A stretch of 64,000 nucleotides of DNA. Origin: Shimazuella kribbensis DSM 45090. Its GTDB lineage: Bacteria > Bacillota > Bacilli > Thermoactinomycetales > Thermoactinomycetaceae. Made by a program: the position numbers and the translations under genes. Numbering within the stretch: position 1 is the stretch's first letter; every line of letters begins with the position of its first letter. The DNA lies in assembly GCF_000428065.1 (NCBI RefSeq), contig NZ_ATZF01000016.1, forward strand, positions 1 to 64,000. Reading direction: 5' to 3'. The notes beneath the pieces were generated by a model, which was not told where the DNA came from, did no database searches, and saw only the letters and a program-made list of their open reading frames with translations. This document shows positions 28,888-37,481 of this stretch, piece after piece.

Positions 28888-29400
28888 TTACTCCAGTCCT
28901 TCCATCCAAACCATTGTGATCACTTGCTGAGTTACATCTACTTCCTTGATAACATCCTCAATATAAGGGAGCAATAAATCCCCTTTCCCTTCTCTGGACA
29001 CTACCCACACGTCATTCGCTGGAAGCGTCAATATTTCCTTTACTCTTCCAACATGTTGTCCATCAGTGGTAACCACTTGACAGCCGATAATTTGATGAAA
29101 GTAAAAACCATCTTCCTCATCCGCTACTTCTTCTTCCTCTGGAACATACAACCAAGCACCTTTGAAAGGTTCAGCTTCATTGATATTATTCCATTCTCGA
29201 AAGCGAATCAATAGCGTAGATTTATGAGTACGAACCCCTACCACCGTAAGTGGAAGTTTTTCGACAAGCGTTGGATGTGCCAGCCAAACTTGTTTTCCAA
29301 CTGCAAAACGTTGCTCTGGGAAGTCCGTATTCGCCATGATTTTGACTTCACCGCGAATTCCGTGTGTATTGACAAATTGACCTACACGAAGAAATTCCAT
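28888..29400 (-). CDS. rimM: Ribosome maturation factor RimM
   Basis: 170 aa. N-terminal RimM domain (VGQFVNTHGIRGEVK) and C-terminal PRC barrel (GCQVVTTDGQHVGRVKEIL, LLPYIEDVIKEVD). It acts in 30S maturation. It lies 18 nt after rpsP; the ylqC/khpA and ylqD genes that separate these two in B. subtilis are absent here. Confidence 0.96.
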   Translation of the reverse strand: MEFLRVGQFVNTHGIRGEVKIMANTDFPEQRFAVGKQVWLAHPTLVEKLPLTVVGVRTHKSTLLIRFREWNNINEAEPFKGAWLYVPEEEEVADEEDGFYFHQIIGCQVVTTDGQHVGRVKEILTLPANDVWVVSREGKGDLLLPYIEDVIKEVDVTQQVITMVWMEGLE

Positions 29401-29418
29401 TTTTACGTCAGCCCAACC

Positions 29419-29676
29419 TTATTTTTGTAATTTTTCTAGGATACCTTCTTTACGAAGCAAAGCTTTTACTGTATCAGAAGGTTGTGCTCCTGTTTGAAGC
29501 CATTTCAAAGCTTTTTCCTCATTGATGTTCACTTGCGCTGGTTCGGTCAAAGGATTGAAATAACCAATCTCTTCGATGAAACGACCATCACGAGGTGCAC
29601 GAGCATCTGCTACAACCACGCGGTAGAAAGGAGCTTTCTTTGCACCCATTCGTTTTAGACGAATTTTCACTGCCAT
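29419..29676 (-). CDS. rpsP: 30S ribosomal protein S16 (bS16)
   Basis: 85 aa, full length: [59 protein letters not shown]. It lies between ffh and rimM. Confidence 0.98.
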   Translation of the reverse strand: MAVKIRLKRMGAKKAPFYRVVVADARAPRDGRFIEEIGYFNPLTEPAQVNINEEKALKWLQTGAQPSDTVKALLRKEGILEKLQK

Positions 29677-29711
29677 TTTTGTTTCACCTCCACTCTAGAA
29701 TACACACTGCC

Positions 29712-31055
29712 TTACCCCATGAAAGGAAATTTGAAGCCTTTGCGTTTCTTTGTATTTTTCATCATTGAAGCCATTTGTTTCATACTCTTTTTCATCTCTT
29801 GGAACTGCTTGAGTAATTGGTTGACTTCTTGCACAGAAGTGCCACTACCCAAGGCAATTCTTCTTCTGCGACTCGCATTCAATACTTCTGGATGATCTTT
29901 TTCATAAGCAGTCATGGAGCGAATAATGGCCTCAATCCGATCCATCTTCTTCTCATCTACGGTCACATTTTTCAAAGCTTTTGCATTCGCACCTGGGATC
30001 ATGGCGAGCATATCTTCCAATGGCCCCATTTTGCGAACTTGCTGCAACTGATCTAGGAAATCATGCAAAGTCAGCTTCTGACTTCGCATTTTCTTTTCTA
30101 GTTCTTTTGCTTTCTCCATATCTACTGCTTCTTGTGCTTTCTCGATCAAAGAAAGGACATCACCCATTCCTAAAATACGAGAAGCCATGCGATCTGGGTG
30201 AAAAGGCTCTAATGCATCCGTTTTTTCTCCCATCCCCACAAACTTAATGGGACAATTGGTTACCGCTTTTACAGATAAAGCTGCTCCACCACGAGTGTCT
30301 CCATCTAACTTGGTAAGAATGACACCCGTCAAATCCATTTCCCGATGGAAACTTTCTGCCACATTTACTGCATCTTGTCCTGTCATCGCATCAATAACGA
30401 GCAATACTTCATCTGGATTGGCTATTTGACGTACATTTCTTAACTCATCCATCATCTGCTCATCCACATGCAGTCGACCTGCAGTGTCGATAATTACGGT
30501 ATCAAATTGTTCACTCTTGGCTTTTTCGATCCCTTTTTGAGCAATATTTACAGGACTTTCTTTGTCTCCAAGTGAAAATACAGGAACACCTAATTGCTCA
30601 CCTAGTACTTCCAACTGCCGAATCGCAGCAGGACGATAAATATCAGCTGCAACCAATAACGGCTTCTTGTTTTGTTTAGCCAACCATTTCGCAAGCTTAC
30701 CAGAGGAGGTTGTTTTCCCTGCCCCTTGCAGACCAACCATCATAATAACAGTTGGTGCCTTGCTGGCAACCACTAACTTACTCTCTTGACCACCCATCAA
30801 TTCGGTCAATTCTTCGTTCACTACTTTTACTACTTGTTGACCAGGAGTAAGGCTTTTTAGTACTTCTTGACCAATTGCTCGTTCTTTTACACGATCAATA
30901 AAGGTTTTTACAACTTTAAAGTTTACATCCGCTTCAAGAAGTGCAAGACGAATCTCCCGCATTGCCTCTTTTACATCTGCTTCGGTTACTTTCCCTTTGC
31001 CACGAAGCTTTTGCATGACACTCTGCAAACGGCCAGACAATCCTTCAAATGCCAT
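29712..31055 (-). CDS. ffh: Signal recognition particle protein Ffh (SRP54)
   Basis: GTPase that targets nascent membrane proteins with SRP RNA and FtsY. 447 aa: N domain, G domain with GLQGAGKTTSSGKLA, DTAGRLHVD, TKLDGDTRGG, and a C-terminal methionine-rich M domain (GPLEDMLAMIPG, LGSGTSVQEVNQLLKQF, ending in MKKSMKQMASMMK). It follows ylxM by 16 nt. Confidence 0.98.
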   Translation of the reverse strand: MAFEGLSGRLQSVMQKLRGKGKVTEADVKEAMREIRLALLEADVNFKVVKTFIDRVKERAIGQEVLKSLTPGQQVVKVVNEELTELMGGQESKLVVASKAPTVIMMVGLQGAGKTTSSGKLAKWLAKQNKKPLLVAADIYRPAAIRQLEVLGEQLGVPVFSLGDKESPVNIAQKGIEKAKSEQFDTVIIDTAGRLHVDEQMMDELRNVRQIANPDEVLLVIDAMTGQDAVNVAESFHREMDLTGVILTKLDGDTRGGAALSVKAVTNCPIKFVGMGEKTDALEPFHPDRMASRILGMGDVLSLIEKAQEAVDMEKAKELEKKMRSQKLTLHDFLDQLQQVRKMGPLEDMLAMIPGANAKALKNVTVDEKKMDRIEAIIRSMTAYEKDHPEVLNASRRRRIALGSGTSVQEVNQLLKQFQEMKKSMKQMASMMKNTKKRKGFKFPFMG

Positions 31056-31071
31056 CTTCTCACCTCTTACG

Positions 31072-31398
31072 CTAGTCTATCATCTGCTGAATCAGGTCAG
31101 AAACCTCCGCTTGAAGTGATGGATCAGCAGATAATTTGGAGAGAATTTTTTTCGCTAGTTGATCACGCTGACGGTACTTTTGAACCAGACCCAGCTTATT
31201 CTCAAACTCTATTAAATGTTGTTCTGCTCGTTTGATGCCTTCAAAAACTGCTTGTCTAGATGTTCCTTGGTGATTTGCAATCTCTGAAAGCGACCAATCG
31301 TCGAGGTAATAACATTCTAAAATAAGTTGTTGTTTTTTGGTTAAAAGAGAGCCATAAAAATCATATAACAAATTGATTTCCGTTGTTTGCTCCAACAA
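31072..31398 (-). CDS. ylxM: YlxM family HTH protein, SRP-associated
   Basis: Sigma-70 region-4-like helix-turn-helix protein (LSEIANHQGTSRQAVFEGIKRAEQHL), normally encoded just before ffh and thought to modulate SRP. The TTG start at 31398 gives MLEQTTEINLLYDFYG, which fits the family. The SD is AGAGGTGATC, 6 nt upstream; a GTG at 31407 lies within that SD. About 108 aa. Confidence 0.92.
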   Translation of the reverse strand: MLEQTTEINLLYDFYGSLLTKKQQLILECYYLDDWSLSEIANHQGTSRQAVFEGIKRAEQHLIEFENKLGLVQKYRQRDQLAKKILSKLSADPSLQAEVSDLIQQMID

Positions 31399-31446
31399 TA
31401 TGATCACCTCTCGTTCGTGTCAAGGTGATTTCCTTTACAGTTGAAA

Positions 31447-31475
31447 ATAGTAACAGAAAAAAATAAGGGAGTCAA
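31447..31475 (-). promoter_or_regulatory. Promoter of the ylxM-ffh-rpsP operon
   Basis: Minus strand TTGACT (31470-31475), 17 nt, TACTAT (31447-31452), about 50 nt before ylxM. It makes this block independent of ftsY, with which it is joined in B. subtilis. Confidence 0.7.
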
Positions 31476-31515
31476 GACAAATCCTTTATCCCTTAACAAA
31501 AAGTAAAAAAAGCAT

Positions 31516-31542
31516 GCGACAAAAGAACCGTCCCCTTGTCGC
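31516..31542. repeat. Short palindromic repeat-like hairpin
   Basis: GCGACAA (31516) and TTGTCGC (31536) flank AAGAACCGTCCCC. I recall similar ACCGTCCC...TTGTC palindromes as dispersed intergenic repeats in bacilli. Only one copy is seen here, so its repeat status is unproven. Confidence 0.4.
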
Positions 31543-31571
31543 TTAGAAAAAGTGTCAAAATATGATGCCAA

Positions 31572-31601
31572 TTGGGATATTCATTTCTAAATTTCTATTA
31601 T
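31572..31601 (+). promoter_or_regulatory. Promoter of GC-rich islet gene 1
   Basis: TTGGGA (31572-31577), 18 nt, TATTAT (31596-31601) in AT-rich DNA just before composition jumps to GC-rich. An overlapping TAGAAT could be the real -10. Confidence 0.45.
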
Positions 31602-31612
31602 AGAATGAATGT

Positions 31613-31636
31613 AGGCAAGATTCGCCACATCCGAGG
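31613..31636 (+). promoter_or_regulatory. Shared leader box, islet 1
   Basis: AGGCAAG, 8 nt, CATC, then AGG, placed between the promoter and the SD. A very similar AGGCAAG...CATC..AGG lies before islet gene 3 (57042-57064), and AGACAAG...CATC lies before gene 2 (56426-56441). Confidence 0.5.
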
Positions 31637-31648
31637 AAAGGATTTCCC

Positions 31649-32569
31649 ATGCAGCTCCAGACGGCGACCATCAACTTCGACCCGAACTACACCTTCGACT
31701 GGAACGACCGCTCCGTCCGCTCCAACCTGAAGGACTGGCCCAGCTTTCACATCCCGTGTGACGATGGTCGGACGCTGATCTTCAACCTGAAGGAAGGGAC
31801 TGCGTTCGAGCAGCAGAAGGCCGGCGAACCGTTCAACCCGCTGATGGTGCACACGAACAAGTACGATCCCGCCATCATCAAGTCCACCGACGAGATGTGC
31901 TTCGAAGACGAAGACGGCAACCTCGACTGCGACCCGACGCTCCTCCGTGACTGGGGTCAGCAGGGTCGGCTCATCTTCACGCGACTCCACTGGGTGAACG
32001 GTGTACCGACTGCCGCCAAGGTCAATCAGATGATGAGCGGCGGCAGTATTTGGTTGAAGGGAGACTCGTTCTACCTCTACGAAGACACCTGGGCCAATGG
32101 CGCTCCTATGCGCCATGATGGCACTCCGGTGGAGGTGCTGAACTCGAACTGCACGCACTACCCGAAGACCCAGGAAAACTACTTCACGGGTGAGATCGAG
32201 GCCGTCCAGATCCCTGGAGACTTCCAGGTGACGGAAGAACGCCTGATCCGCTCATGGGAGCACAGCAAGGTCGGGACGATCAAGGTCTACCAGTACGAGA
32301 CGTTCGACGGCCAGAAGATGACGCGAGCCGTCCTCACCGACAAGAAGGGACACCAGTTCCATCTCTACAACACCACCGACAACCCAGAAGAGCTGACCTG
32401 CGCCAACAAGGGACAGCTCAACTGGCGAACGGGTGAGTGGATCGTCGCTCGCGGACTGCGGAAGACCGCTCCCGACTGGAAGACCCGTTCTCCTGGTCAG
32501 CCGGTCATCGACAAGCACTGGTCCCGTCGCCGTCAGTGGACGCGAAAGATGCGCCGCATGGCAGCGTGA
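31649..32569 (+). CDS. GC-rich orphan gene 1, 306 aa, unknown function
   Basis: Not recognised. Codons end almost always in G or C (the first line of codons is about 63% GC), while both neighbours are about 38% GC and on the opposite strand. The protein is soluble-looking, with no signal or TM segment and about 12 Trp. It has an acidic middle (CFEDEDGNLDCDP) and a very basic C-terminus (WSRRRQWTRKMRRMAA) that could bind nucleic acid. A GAGGAAAGG SD precedes the ATG. It is a single-gene unit with its own promoter, leader box and terminator. The long antisense frame is a composition artefact. Composition indicates transfer, perhaps from a phage or actinobacterium-like source, but no source is proven. 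Confidence 0.85.
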   Translation: MQLQTATINFDPNYTFDWNDRSVRSNLKDWPSFHIPCDDGRTLIFNLKEGTAFEQQKAGEPFNPLMVHTNKYDPAIIKSTDEMCFEDEDGNLDCDPTLLRDWGQQGRLIFTRLHWVNGVPTAAKVNQMMSGGSIWLKGDSFYLYEDTWANGAPMRHDGTPVEVLNSNCTHYPKTQENYFTGEIEAVQIPGDFQVTEERLIRSWEHSKVGTIKVYQYETFDGQKMTRAVLTDKKGHQFHLYNTTDNPEELTCANKGQLNWRTGEWIVARGLRKTAPDWKTRSPGQPVIDKHWSRRRQWTRKMRRMAA

Positions 32570-32593
32570 TCGATCGCTTCATCGGATGTGGAA

Positions 32594-32632
32594 CTCCTCT
32601 GTGCTGAGCCAGCACAGGGGAGCCACTTTTTT
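32594..32632 (+). terminator. Terminator of GC-rich gene 1
   Basis: 13 bp stem CTCCTCTGTGCTG / CAGCACAGGGGAG with a 3-nt loop, then CCAC and a T run. Unusually GC-rich and tight compared with other terminators in the window. Confidence 0.9.
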
Positions 32633-32642
32633 CTTCCCATTA

Positions 32643-33572
32643 TTAATCCGCCGTCTGTAAACATATTTCTCCAGAACCTATGATTACACTGGTACCTCCA
32701 ATTTTTACTTCCTTATATTGCTCTCCCTCTTTCCCAATTGTGATATCAATATAACTCGGTCTTCCCATTTCAAACCCTTGTTCACTTCGAATGAAATACG
32801 TTTCTTGTTCAACAGGTGAGACCACTGCATGTTCCACTAAATATGCTCCTAAAGAACCACTCGCGTTTCCAGTTGCAGGATCTTCGGAAATACCCATTGC
32901 TGGGGCAAACATCCTACTATGAATGGTAGATGAAATATTTTCGGTTTCGGTTGTAAAGGTAAAAATATGTTGTATCTCCGGATTTCTACTAAAATGTTTC
33001 TCCCAAATGTCCATACGAAATTGGATTTTTTTTATTGCGTCAAGCGTACAAATCGGGATAAACAGAAAAGGTACACCTGTCGAGACAGTTTGAATCGGTA
33101 AAGCAGGATCTAGATCTTCTACCGATAAAGAAAATAAATCAGCAACATTTTGCCTGTCCTGATACACTTCACCAAACTCTGGTAATGGTTGTGTCATTTC
33201 CACTTTAGAAATACGAGATTGTTCCCTATAAACTTTTACAGGAATCTCCCCCACTTCCTCCTCTAAAACCCATTCGTTTACCCCTTCTTTTGTATCCAAA
33301 ATCCCTTTATCTGCAAGCAAATATGCAGTTCCAATTGTGGGATGCCCAGCCATTGGCAGCTCTACTTTTGGCGTAAATATTCTCAGTCGTTTTTCCTTTT
33401 TCGCATCGGATGGGGTTTGAACAAACACGGTTTCGGATAAATTTAGTTCTCTGGCAATCGTTTGCATTGTTTCCGTTGGCAGATTAGTGTCATCATAAAA
33501 CACAGCTAATTGATTACCGCCAAAAGGTTTTGTGGTAAATACATCAAGCAGAGCATAACGTAAAGCTTCCAT
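32643..33572 (-). CDS. PhzF family isomerase
   Basis: 309 aa, two-lobed PhzF/diaminopimelate-epimerase fold: YALLDVFTTKPFGGNQLAVF at the N-terminus with GNQLAV, catalytic Glu in LNLSETVFV, MAGHPTIGTAYLL and EDPATGNASGSLGAYLVEH. The substrate cannot be told from sequence; members include phenazine isomerases and many uncharacterised enzymes. It lies between the GC-rich gene and the catabolic cluster. Confidence 0.92.
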   Translation of the reverse strand: MEALRYALLDVFTTKPFGGNQLAVFYDDTNLPTETMQTIARELNLSETVFVQTPSDAKKEKRLRIFTPKVELPMAGHPTIGTAYLLADKGILDTKEGVNEWVLEEEVGEIPVKVYREQSRISKVEMTQPLPEFGEVYQDRQNVADLFSLSVEDLDPALPIQTVSTGVPFLFIPICTLDAIKKIQFRMDIWEKHFSRNPEIQHIFTFTTETENISSTIHSRMFAPAMGISEDPATGNASGSLGAYLVEHAVVSPVEQETYFIRSEQGFEMGRPSYIDITIGKEGEQYKEVKIGGTSVIIGSGEICLQTAD

Positions 33573-33667
33573 TTGAAATCTCCTTCAGGGAATGATATGG
33601 ACTTCAATAGTAAAAACAACGGACTAATTCTACCCTTATTTTAAATGATACTGTCTCTCTCTACGAA

Positions 33668-33698
33668 CAAAAAGCACCCTTTTGAAAACAAGGATGCT
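33668..33698 (-). terminator. Terminator of the YfcC-M20-dehydratase operon
   Basis: Minus strand AGCATCCTT and AAGGGTGCT around an 8-nt loop, followed by TTTTTG. Confidence 0.8.
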
Positions 33699-33705
33699 GC
33701 TAAAA

Positions 33706-34668
33706 CTACGTATGATTTGTAATGATATTGGCCAGCTTCCCAGCATCTACATTGCTACCGCTCAAAATAGTACATACTTTTTGACCAGTTACATCCAGAT
33801 GTCCATTTAATAGAGCCGCAACACCTATGGCACCAGAACCTTCTACCATATAATGATGCTCTTTGGCTAACCAATACATGGCGTGAGCAATTTCTTCTTC
33901 TTTCACCAAGATGATATCATCCACTACTTGAAGGGCGAGATCAAGATTTCCTTGTGTAATCCCACCATGCAATCCATCCGCAAGGGAGTCTTCATATGTT
34001 ACATCTACGAGTTTCTTCTCTTTGAAAGAATAGTACCATGGAGGAGACGCATGGGATTGCACACCGATCACTCGGATAGCGGGATTGATTGCTTTTGCTG
34101 CAACTGCTACTCCGCAAATCAATCCTCCCCCACCAGCAGGGACAACAAGGGTATCAAAATCAGGCTGCTCTAATAAAATTTCCAGCCCAACTGTACCTTG
34201 TCCAGCAATAATTTTGTTATCTTCAAATGCATGCACAAATGTCCTGCCTGTTGTCTTGGCTAGTTCGTATGCATGAGTTTCTGCCTCATCGTAATTATTT
34301 CCGAACTCCACTAACTCTGCACCATATCTGCGGATACCCGCTTTTTTTGTTTCTGGTGCAGTTTTTGGCACCACAATCAATGCTGAAATATGGAGGTGGG
34401 AAGATGCATAAGCCACGCCTTGAGCGTGATTACCAGCAGATGCCGTGATCACTCCTTTAGCTCTCTCTTCATCTGTCAAAGAAAACAACTTCGTAAATGC
34501 TCCTCGAAGTTTAAAAGATCCTGTTGTTTGCAATGCTTCTACTTTAAACCACACATCTGCTCCTGTTTGTTCAGATAAAACAGGAGCAGGCAAAAGTGGT
34601 GTGGCTTGTATTTGATCTTTGATAACTGCTTTAACTTGAATGACATCCAATAAGGAAACGTTCAACAT
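33706..34668 (-). CDS. Threonine/serine dehydratase (PLP, catabolic type)
   Basis: About 320 aa, without the regulatory ACT-like tail of IlvA, so closer to catabolic TdcB-type or serine racemase-like enzymes. SFKLRGAF holds the PLP lysine; SAGNHAQGVAYAS and VPAGGGGLICG bind cofactor. The ATG at 34668 has GGAG 9 nt upstream; an ATG 15 nt earlier has no clear SD. It is last in an operon after the carrier and amidohydrolase, which suggests deamination of released Ser/Thr (inference). Confidence 0.9.
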   Translation of the reverse strand: MLNVSLLDVIQVKAVIKDQIQATPLLPAPVLSEQTGADVWFKVEALQTTGSFKLRGAFTKLFSLTDEERAKGVITASAGNHAQGVAYASSHLHISALIVVPKTAPETKKAGIRRYGAELVEFGNNYDEAETHAYELAKTTGRTFVHAFEDNKIIAGQGTVGLEILLEQPDFDTLVVPAGGGGLICGVAVAAKAINPAIRVIGVQSHASPPWYYSFKEKKLVDVTYEDSLADGLHGGITQGNLDLALQVVDDIILVKEEEIAHAMYWLAKEHHYMVEGSGAIGVAALLNGHLDVTGQKVCTILSGSNVDAGKLANIITNHT

Positions 34669-34689
34669 GATGAAAAACTCCATTTCTTT

Positions 34690-35835
34690 TTACTCTTGAT
34701 GCAAAATAAGTTCACAGAAAAAACGAATAGCCATTGATATCGATTCTTCATCGATATCAAAACGAGGGTCGTGATGAGGATAGCTGCTCTTTTCACTATT
34801 CATCCCTACAAATAGGAAAGCCCCTGGTTTCTTTTGTAAATAAAACGAAAAATCTTCAGCAGCCATGGATGGTTCTATTGTCTCATATGTTTTTGCAGGA
34901 AAGGAAGTAACAATTACTTGTTTTACAAATTCACTGACATTGGAGTCATTAATGACAGGAGGTGTCCCTCGTAAAAGTTTAAAAGAAATGGATGCTCCAT
35001 ATGCTTCCGCAATTCCTTTTGCTACCCTTTCTAACTCAATAGGAAGCCATTCTCTGACTTCATTGGTAAAAGCACGAAGTGTCCCATACAGCGTTGCTTC
35101 ATGCGGAATAATATTATACGTTGTCCCCGCCACGACTTTACCAACCGTAATAACAGCAGGCTCCATCGGATTGATTTTTCTGCTAATAATCGACTGAATA
35201 CCACTGATCACTTGGCTCGCAACAAAAATCGGATCAATCGTCTCGTGAGGTAAAGCCCCATGTCCACCAGAACCATGAATAACCAATTCAAATTCATCTG
35301 AAGAGGCCATCATCGAACCAGATAATAATCCGATCTTTCCTTTCTTCAGTGGCTGCCAAAGATGTAACCCATAAATTTCATCTAGTAATTCCAATAATCC
35401 CTGTTCGATCAATGCTTCTGCTCCGCTAGGTCCCATCTCTTCTGCAGACTGGAAGACAAACACGAGATTCGGTTTAATCCGATAGCGATTTTCTGAGGCC
35501 CATTTGGCTACAGACAACAAAATGGCTGTATGACCATCATGACCACATACATGAGCAACACCAGATCGTTGAGAAATACAAGTCTTCTCCCCTTCCTCTT
35601 GGATGGGGAGTGCATCAATATCGGAACGCAAACCAATTGTCTTTGTACCATCTGTTCCAGGAAGAAAAGCAACGAGGCTAGGCGCTTGATAATCTAATAT
35701 TTCTAAACCCAAATCTTGAATATGTTTTTTGATATATTGATGTGTCTCCCATTCTTGCCCAGATAGCTCTGGAAATTGATGAATATGACGACGATGGGCG
35801 ATAGCCCATTCTGCTAATGTTGAACTTACTTCCAT
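34690..35835 (-). CDS. M20 family amidohydrolase (N-acyl amino acid / hippurate type)
   Basis: 381 aa di-metal peptidase-like hydrolase. Metal ligands are visible in HVCGHDGHTAIL, SAEEMGPSGAEAL, LHLWQP, AAEDFSFYL and YPHHDPRFD. Lid domain in the middle (VIHGSGGHGALPHETIDP). It probably cleaves N-acyl amino acids or short peptides; the exact substrate is unknown. It lies 18 nt after the YfcC-type carrier. Confidence 0.93.
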   Translation of the reverse strand: MEVSSTLAEWAIAHRRHIHQFPELSGQEWETHQYIKKHIQDLGLEILDYQAPSLVAFLPGTDGTKTIGLRSDIDALPIQEEGEKTCISQRSGVAHVCGHDGHTAILLSVAKWASENRYRIKPNLVFVFQSAEEMGPSGAEALIEQGLLELLDEIYGLHLWQPLKKGKIGLLSGSMMASSDEFELVIHGSGGHGALPHETIDPIFVASQVISGIQSIISRKINPMEPAVITVGKVVAGTTYNIIPHEATLYGTLRAFTNEVREWLPIELERVAKGIAEAYGASISFKLLRGTPPVINDSNVSEFVKQVIVTSFPAKTYETIEPSMAAEDFSFYLQKKPGAFLFVGMNSEKSSYPHHDPRFDIDEESISMAIRFFCELILHQE

Positions 35836-35853
35836 CGCTACCTACACTCCTTC

Positions 35854-37257
35854 TTAAAATGGTCCATAATTTATCGCATGCGCTACAATAACTGCTACAA
35901 GTCCAATGCCATATTGAATCAAGATCAGGGGTAAAATCCACTTCACCCACCGTGACCAAGGAATACCTGCCAAAGCTAGTCCTGCCATAAAATAGCCTGA
36001 AGTAGGGAGGATAATGTTTCCGATTCCATCTTGCAAAGAGAAGGCTAATACTGTTGTTTGTCGCGTTACTCCCACTAAATCGGCTAGAGGAGCAATAATA
36101 GGCATTGTCAATGCTGCTTGACCACTTCCAGATGGAACAATAAAGTTTATCACTGCCTGAAAAACATAGATGCCAATCGCACTAAGGTAACCCGGAAAGG
36201 AATCCAATGCGGAAGCAGCAGTATATAAAATGGTGTCAATCACACGACCATCCGTCAAAATCACTACTACTGCTTTTGCTACACCAATAATCAAAGCTCC
36301 TGAAATAAGCCCCGCAGAACCACCCATAAAACGATCTACAAAATCATTAGGGTGTATACGAGCGATGAATCCTACTACAATCGCAAGCAAGATAAACATC
36401 CCTGCAATCTCGGTCATATACCATCCATATTTGATAACCCCAAAGGCGATCCATACAAAATTGAGTAAAAAACAGATGAGAACTGCTTTGTGTCTCCCTG
36501 TAAAAGTGACATCCGTTTTGTTAGGATCAATTTTACTGTACCTGCCATCTCCGAAAAATCCTTTGCTGGGATCTTTTTTTACTCGGACAGCATGGCGGTA
36601 TATAAACCACACACCAACGAGATACATGATAACAAATAAAACAATCCGAAATCCGATGCCAGAAAACATAGGTAATTTCGCAATTCCTTGGGCAACACCG
36701 ACTGTAAACGGATTCATCACAGCAGTCGCAAATCCGATAGAAGCTCCAACCAATACGATGGCTGCTCCTGTTAATACATCAAAACCTAATGATAACGATA
36801 GAGAGATGAGGATCGGAATATAGACGAGCGTCTCTTCTGCCATCCCGATAAGGGAACCGCCAATAGCAAAAAAGAGCATCATAAAAGGGATGAGCCACTT
36901 TTCCTTATTTCCAAGTTTTCGAGAAATACTAAAAATGAATGCTTCAATAGCTCCAGTTGAAACGATAATTCCAAATGCTCCACCGATGATAAGAACAAAG
37001 AAAATAATATCACCAGCTTCTACCATACCTTTGTGAAAAGACCCTGCAAAATCCATAAGGTTTAAAGAAGCAGAATCAACATGCTTATACGAATTTGGTA
37101 CTACTATACTTCTTCCATCTACCTCTGTTCTCGAATATTCACCTGCTGGCAAAATATAAGTCAGAATTAGAGCAATAGCAAGTACAATCGTCAATAGTAC
37201 GAAAACATTTATTTCTTTTGTTTTTTGAGAAATAGATAATGGAGTTGACTTGTTCAC
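35854..37257 (-). CDS. YfcC/DcuC-family membrane carrier
   Basis: 467 aa, about 12 hydrophobic segments: VFVLLTIVLAIALILTYILP at the start, IIFFVLIIGGAFGIIV, GMAEETLVYIPILISLSLSLG, FIVPSGSGQAALTMPIIAPLA, and LPTSGYFMAGLALAGIPW near the end. The family carries dicarboxylates, amino acids or peptides. The GTG start has AGGAGG upstream. Likely imports the substrate of the downstream M20 amidohydrolase (inference from context). Confidence 0.92.
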   Translation of the reverse strand: MNKSTPLSISQKTKEINVFVLLTIVLAIALILTYILPAGEYSRTEVDGRSIVVPNSYKHVDSASLNLMDFAGSFHKGMVEAGDIIFFVLIIGGAFGIIVSTGAIEAFIFSISRKLGNKEKWLIPFMMLFFAIGGSLIGMAEETLVYIPILISLSLSLGFDVLTGAAIVLVGASIGFATAVMNPFTVGVAQGIAKLPMFSGIGFRIVLFVIMYLVGVWFIYRHAVRVKKDPSKGFFGDGRYSKIDPNKTDVTFTGRHKAVLICFLLNFVWIAFGVIKYGWYMTEIAGMFILLAIVVGFIARIHPNDFVDRFMGGSAGLISGALIIGVAKAVVVILTDGRVIDTILYTAASALDSFPGYLSAIGIYVFQAVINFIVPSGSGQAALTMPIIAPLADLVGVTRQTTVLAFSLQDGIGNIILPTSGYFMAGLALAGIPWSRWVKWILPLILIQYGIGLVAVIVAHAINYGPF

Positions 37258-37440
37258 TTGTCTCGTTCCTCCTAATGGCTAGCAGACTATTTTAATAGAA
37301 TGTAAAAATATAAATCAAGACACACTTTTATACACTCTATATTTAGAAAGATTCTAGCATAGCAATCATAATGATAACTAATTAATTTAATCAATAGTAA
37401 TCATTATAAAATTTTATATTTTATTATATATAAAAATAAG

Positions 37441-37476
37441 TGACCGCATGAAAAAACCTTCTTTTCATGCGGTCAA
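37441..37476 (-). terminator. Terminator after the aminotransferase
   Basis: Stem GACCGCATGAAAA / TTTTCATGCGGTC with a 7-nt loop. It separates the OCD-aminotransferase unit from the carrier gene, which therefore needs its own promoter in the AT-rich 37258-37440 gap. The T run beyond the stem is interrupted. Confidence 0.75.
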
Positions 37477-37481
37477 GGATT

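Noticed and set aside
31598-32158. Long antisense frame across GC-rich gene 1
   Set aside because: It is the usual shadow of a GC-rich gene: no SD, and the plus strand has the clear third-position G/C pattern, the SD, the promoter and the terminator.
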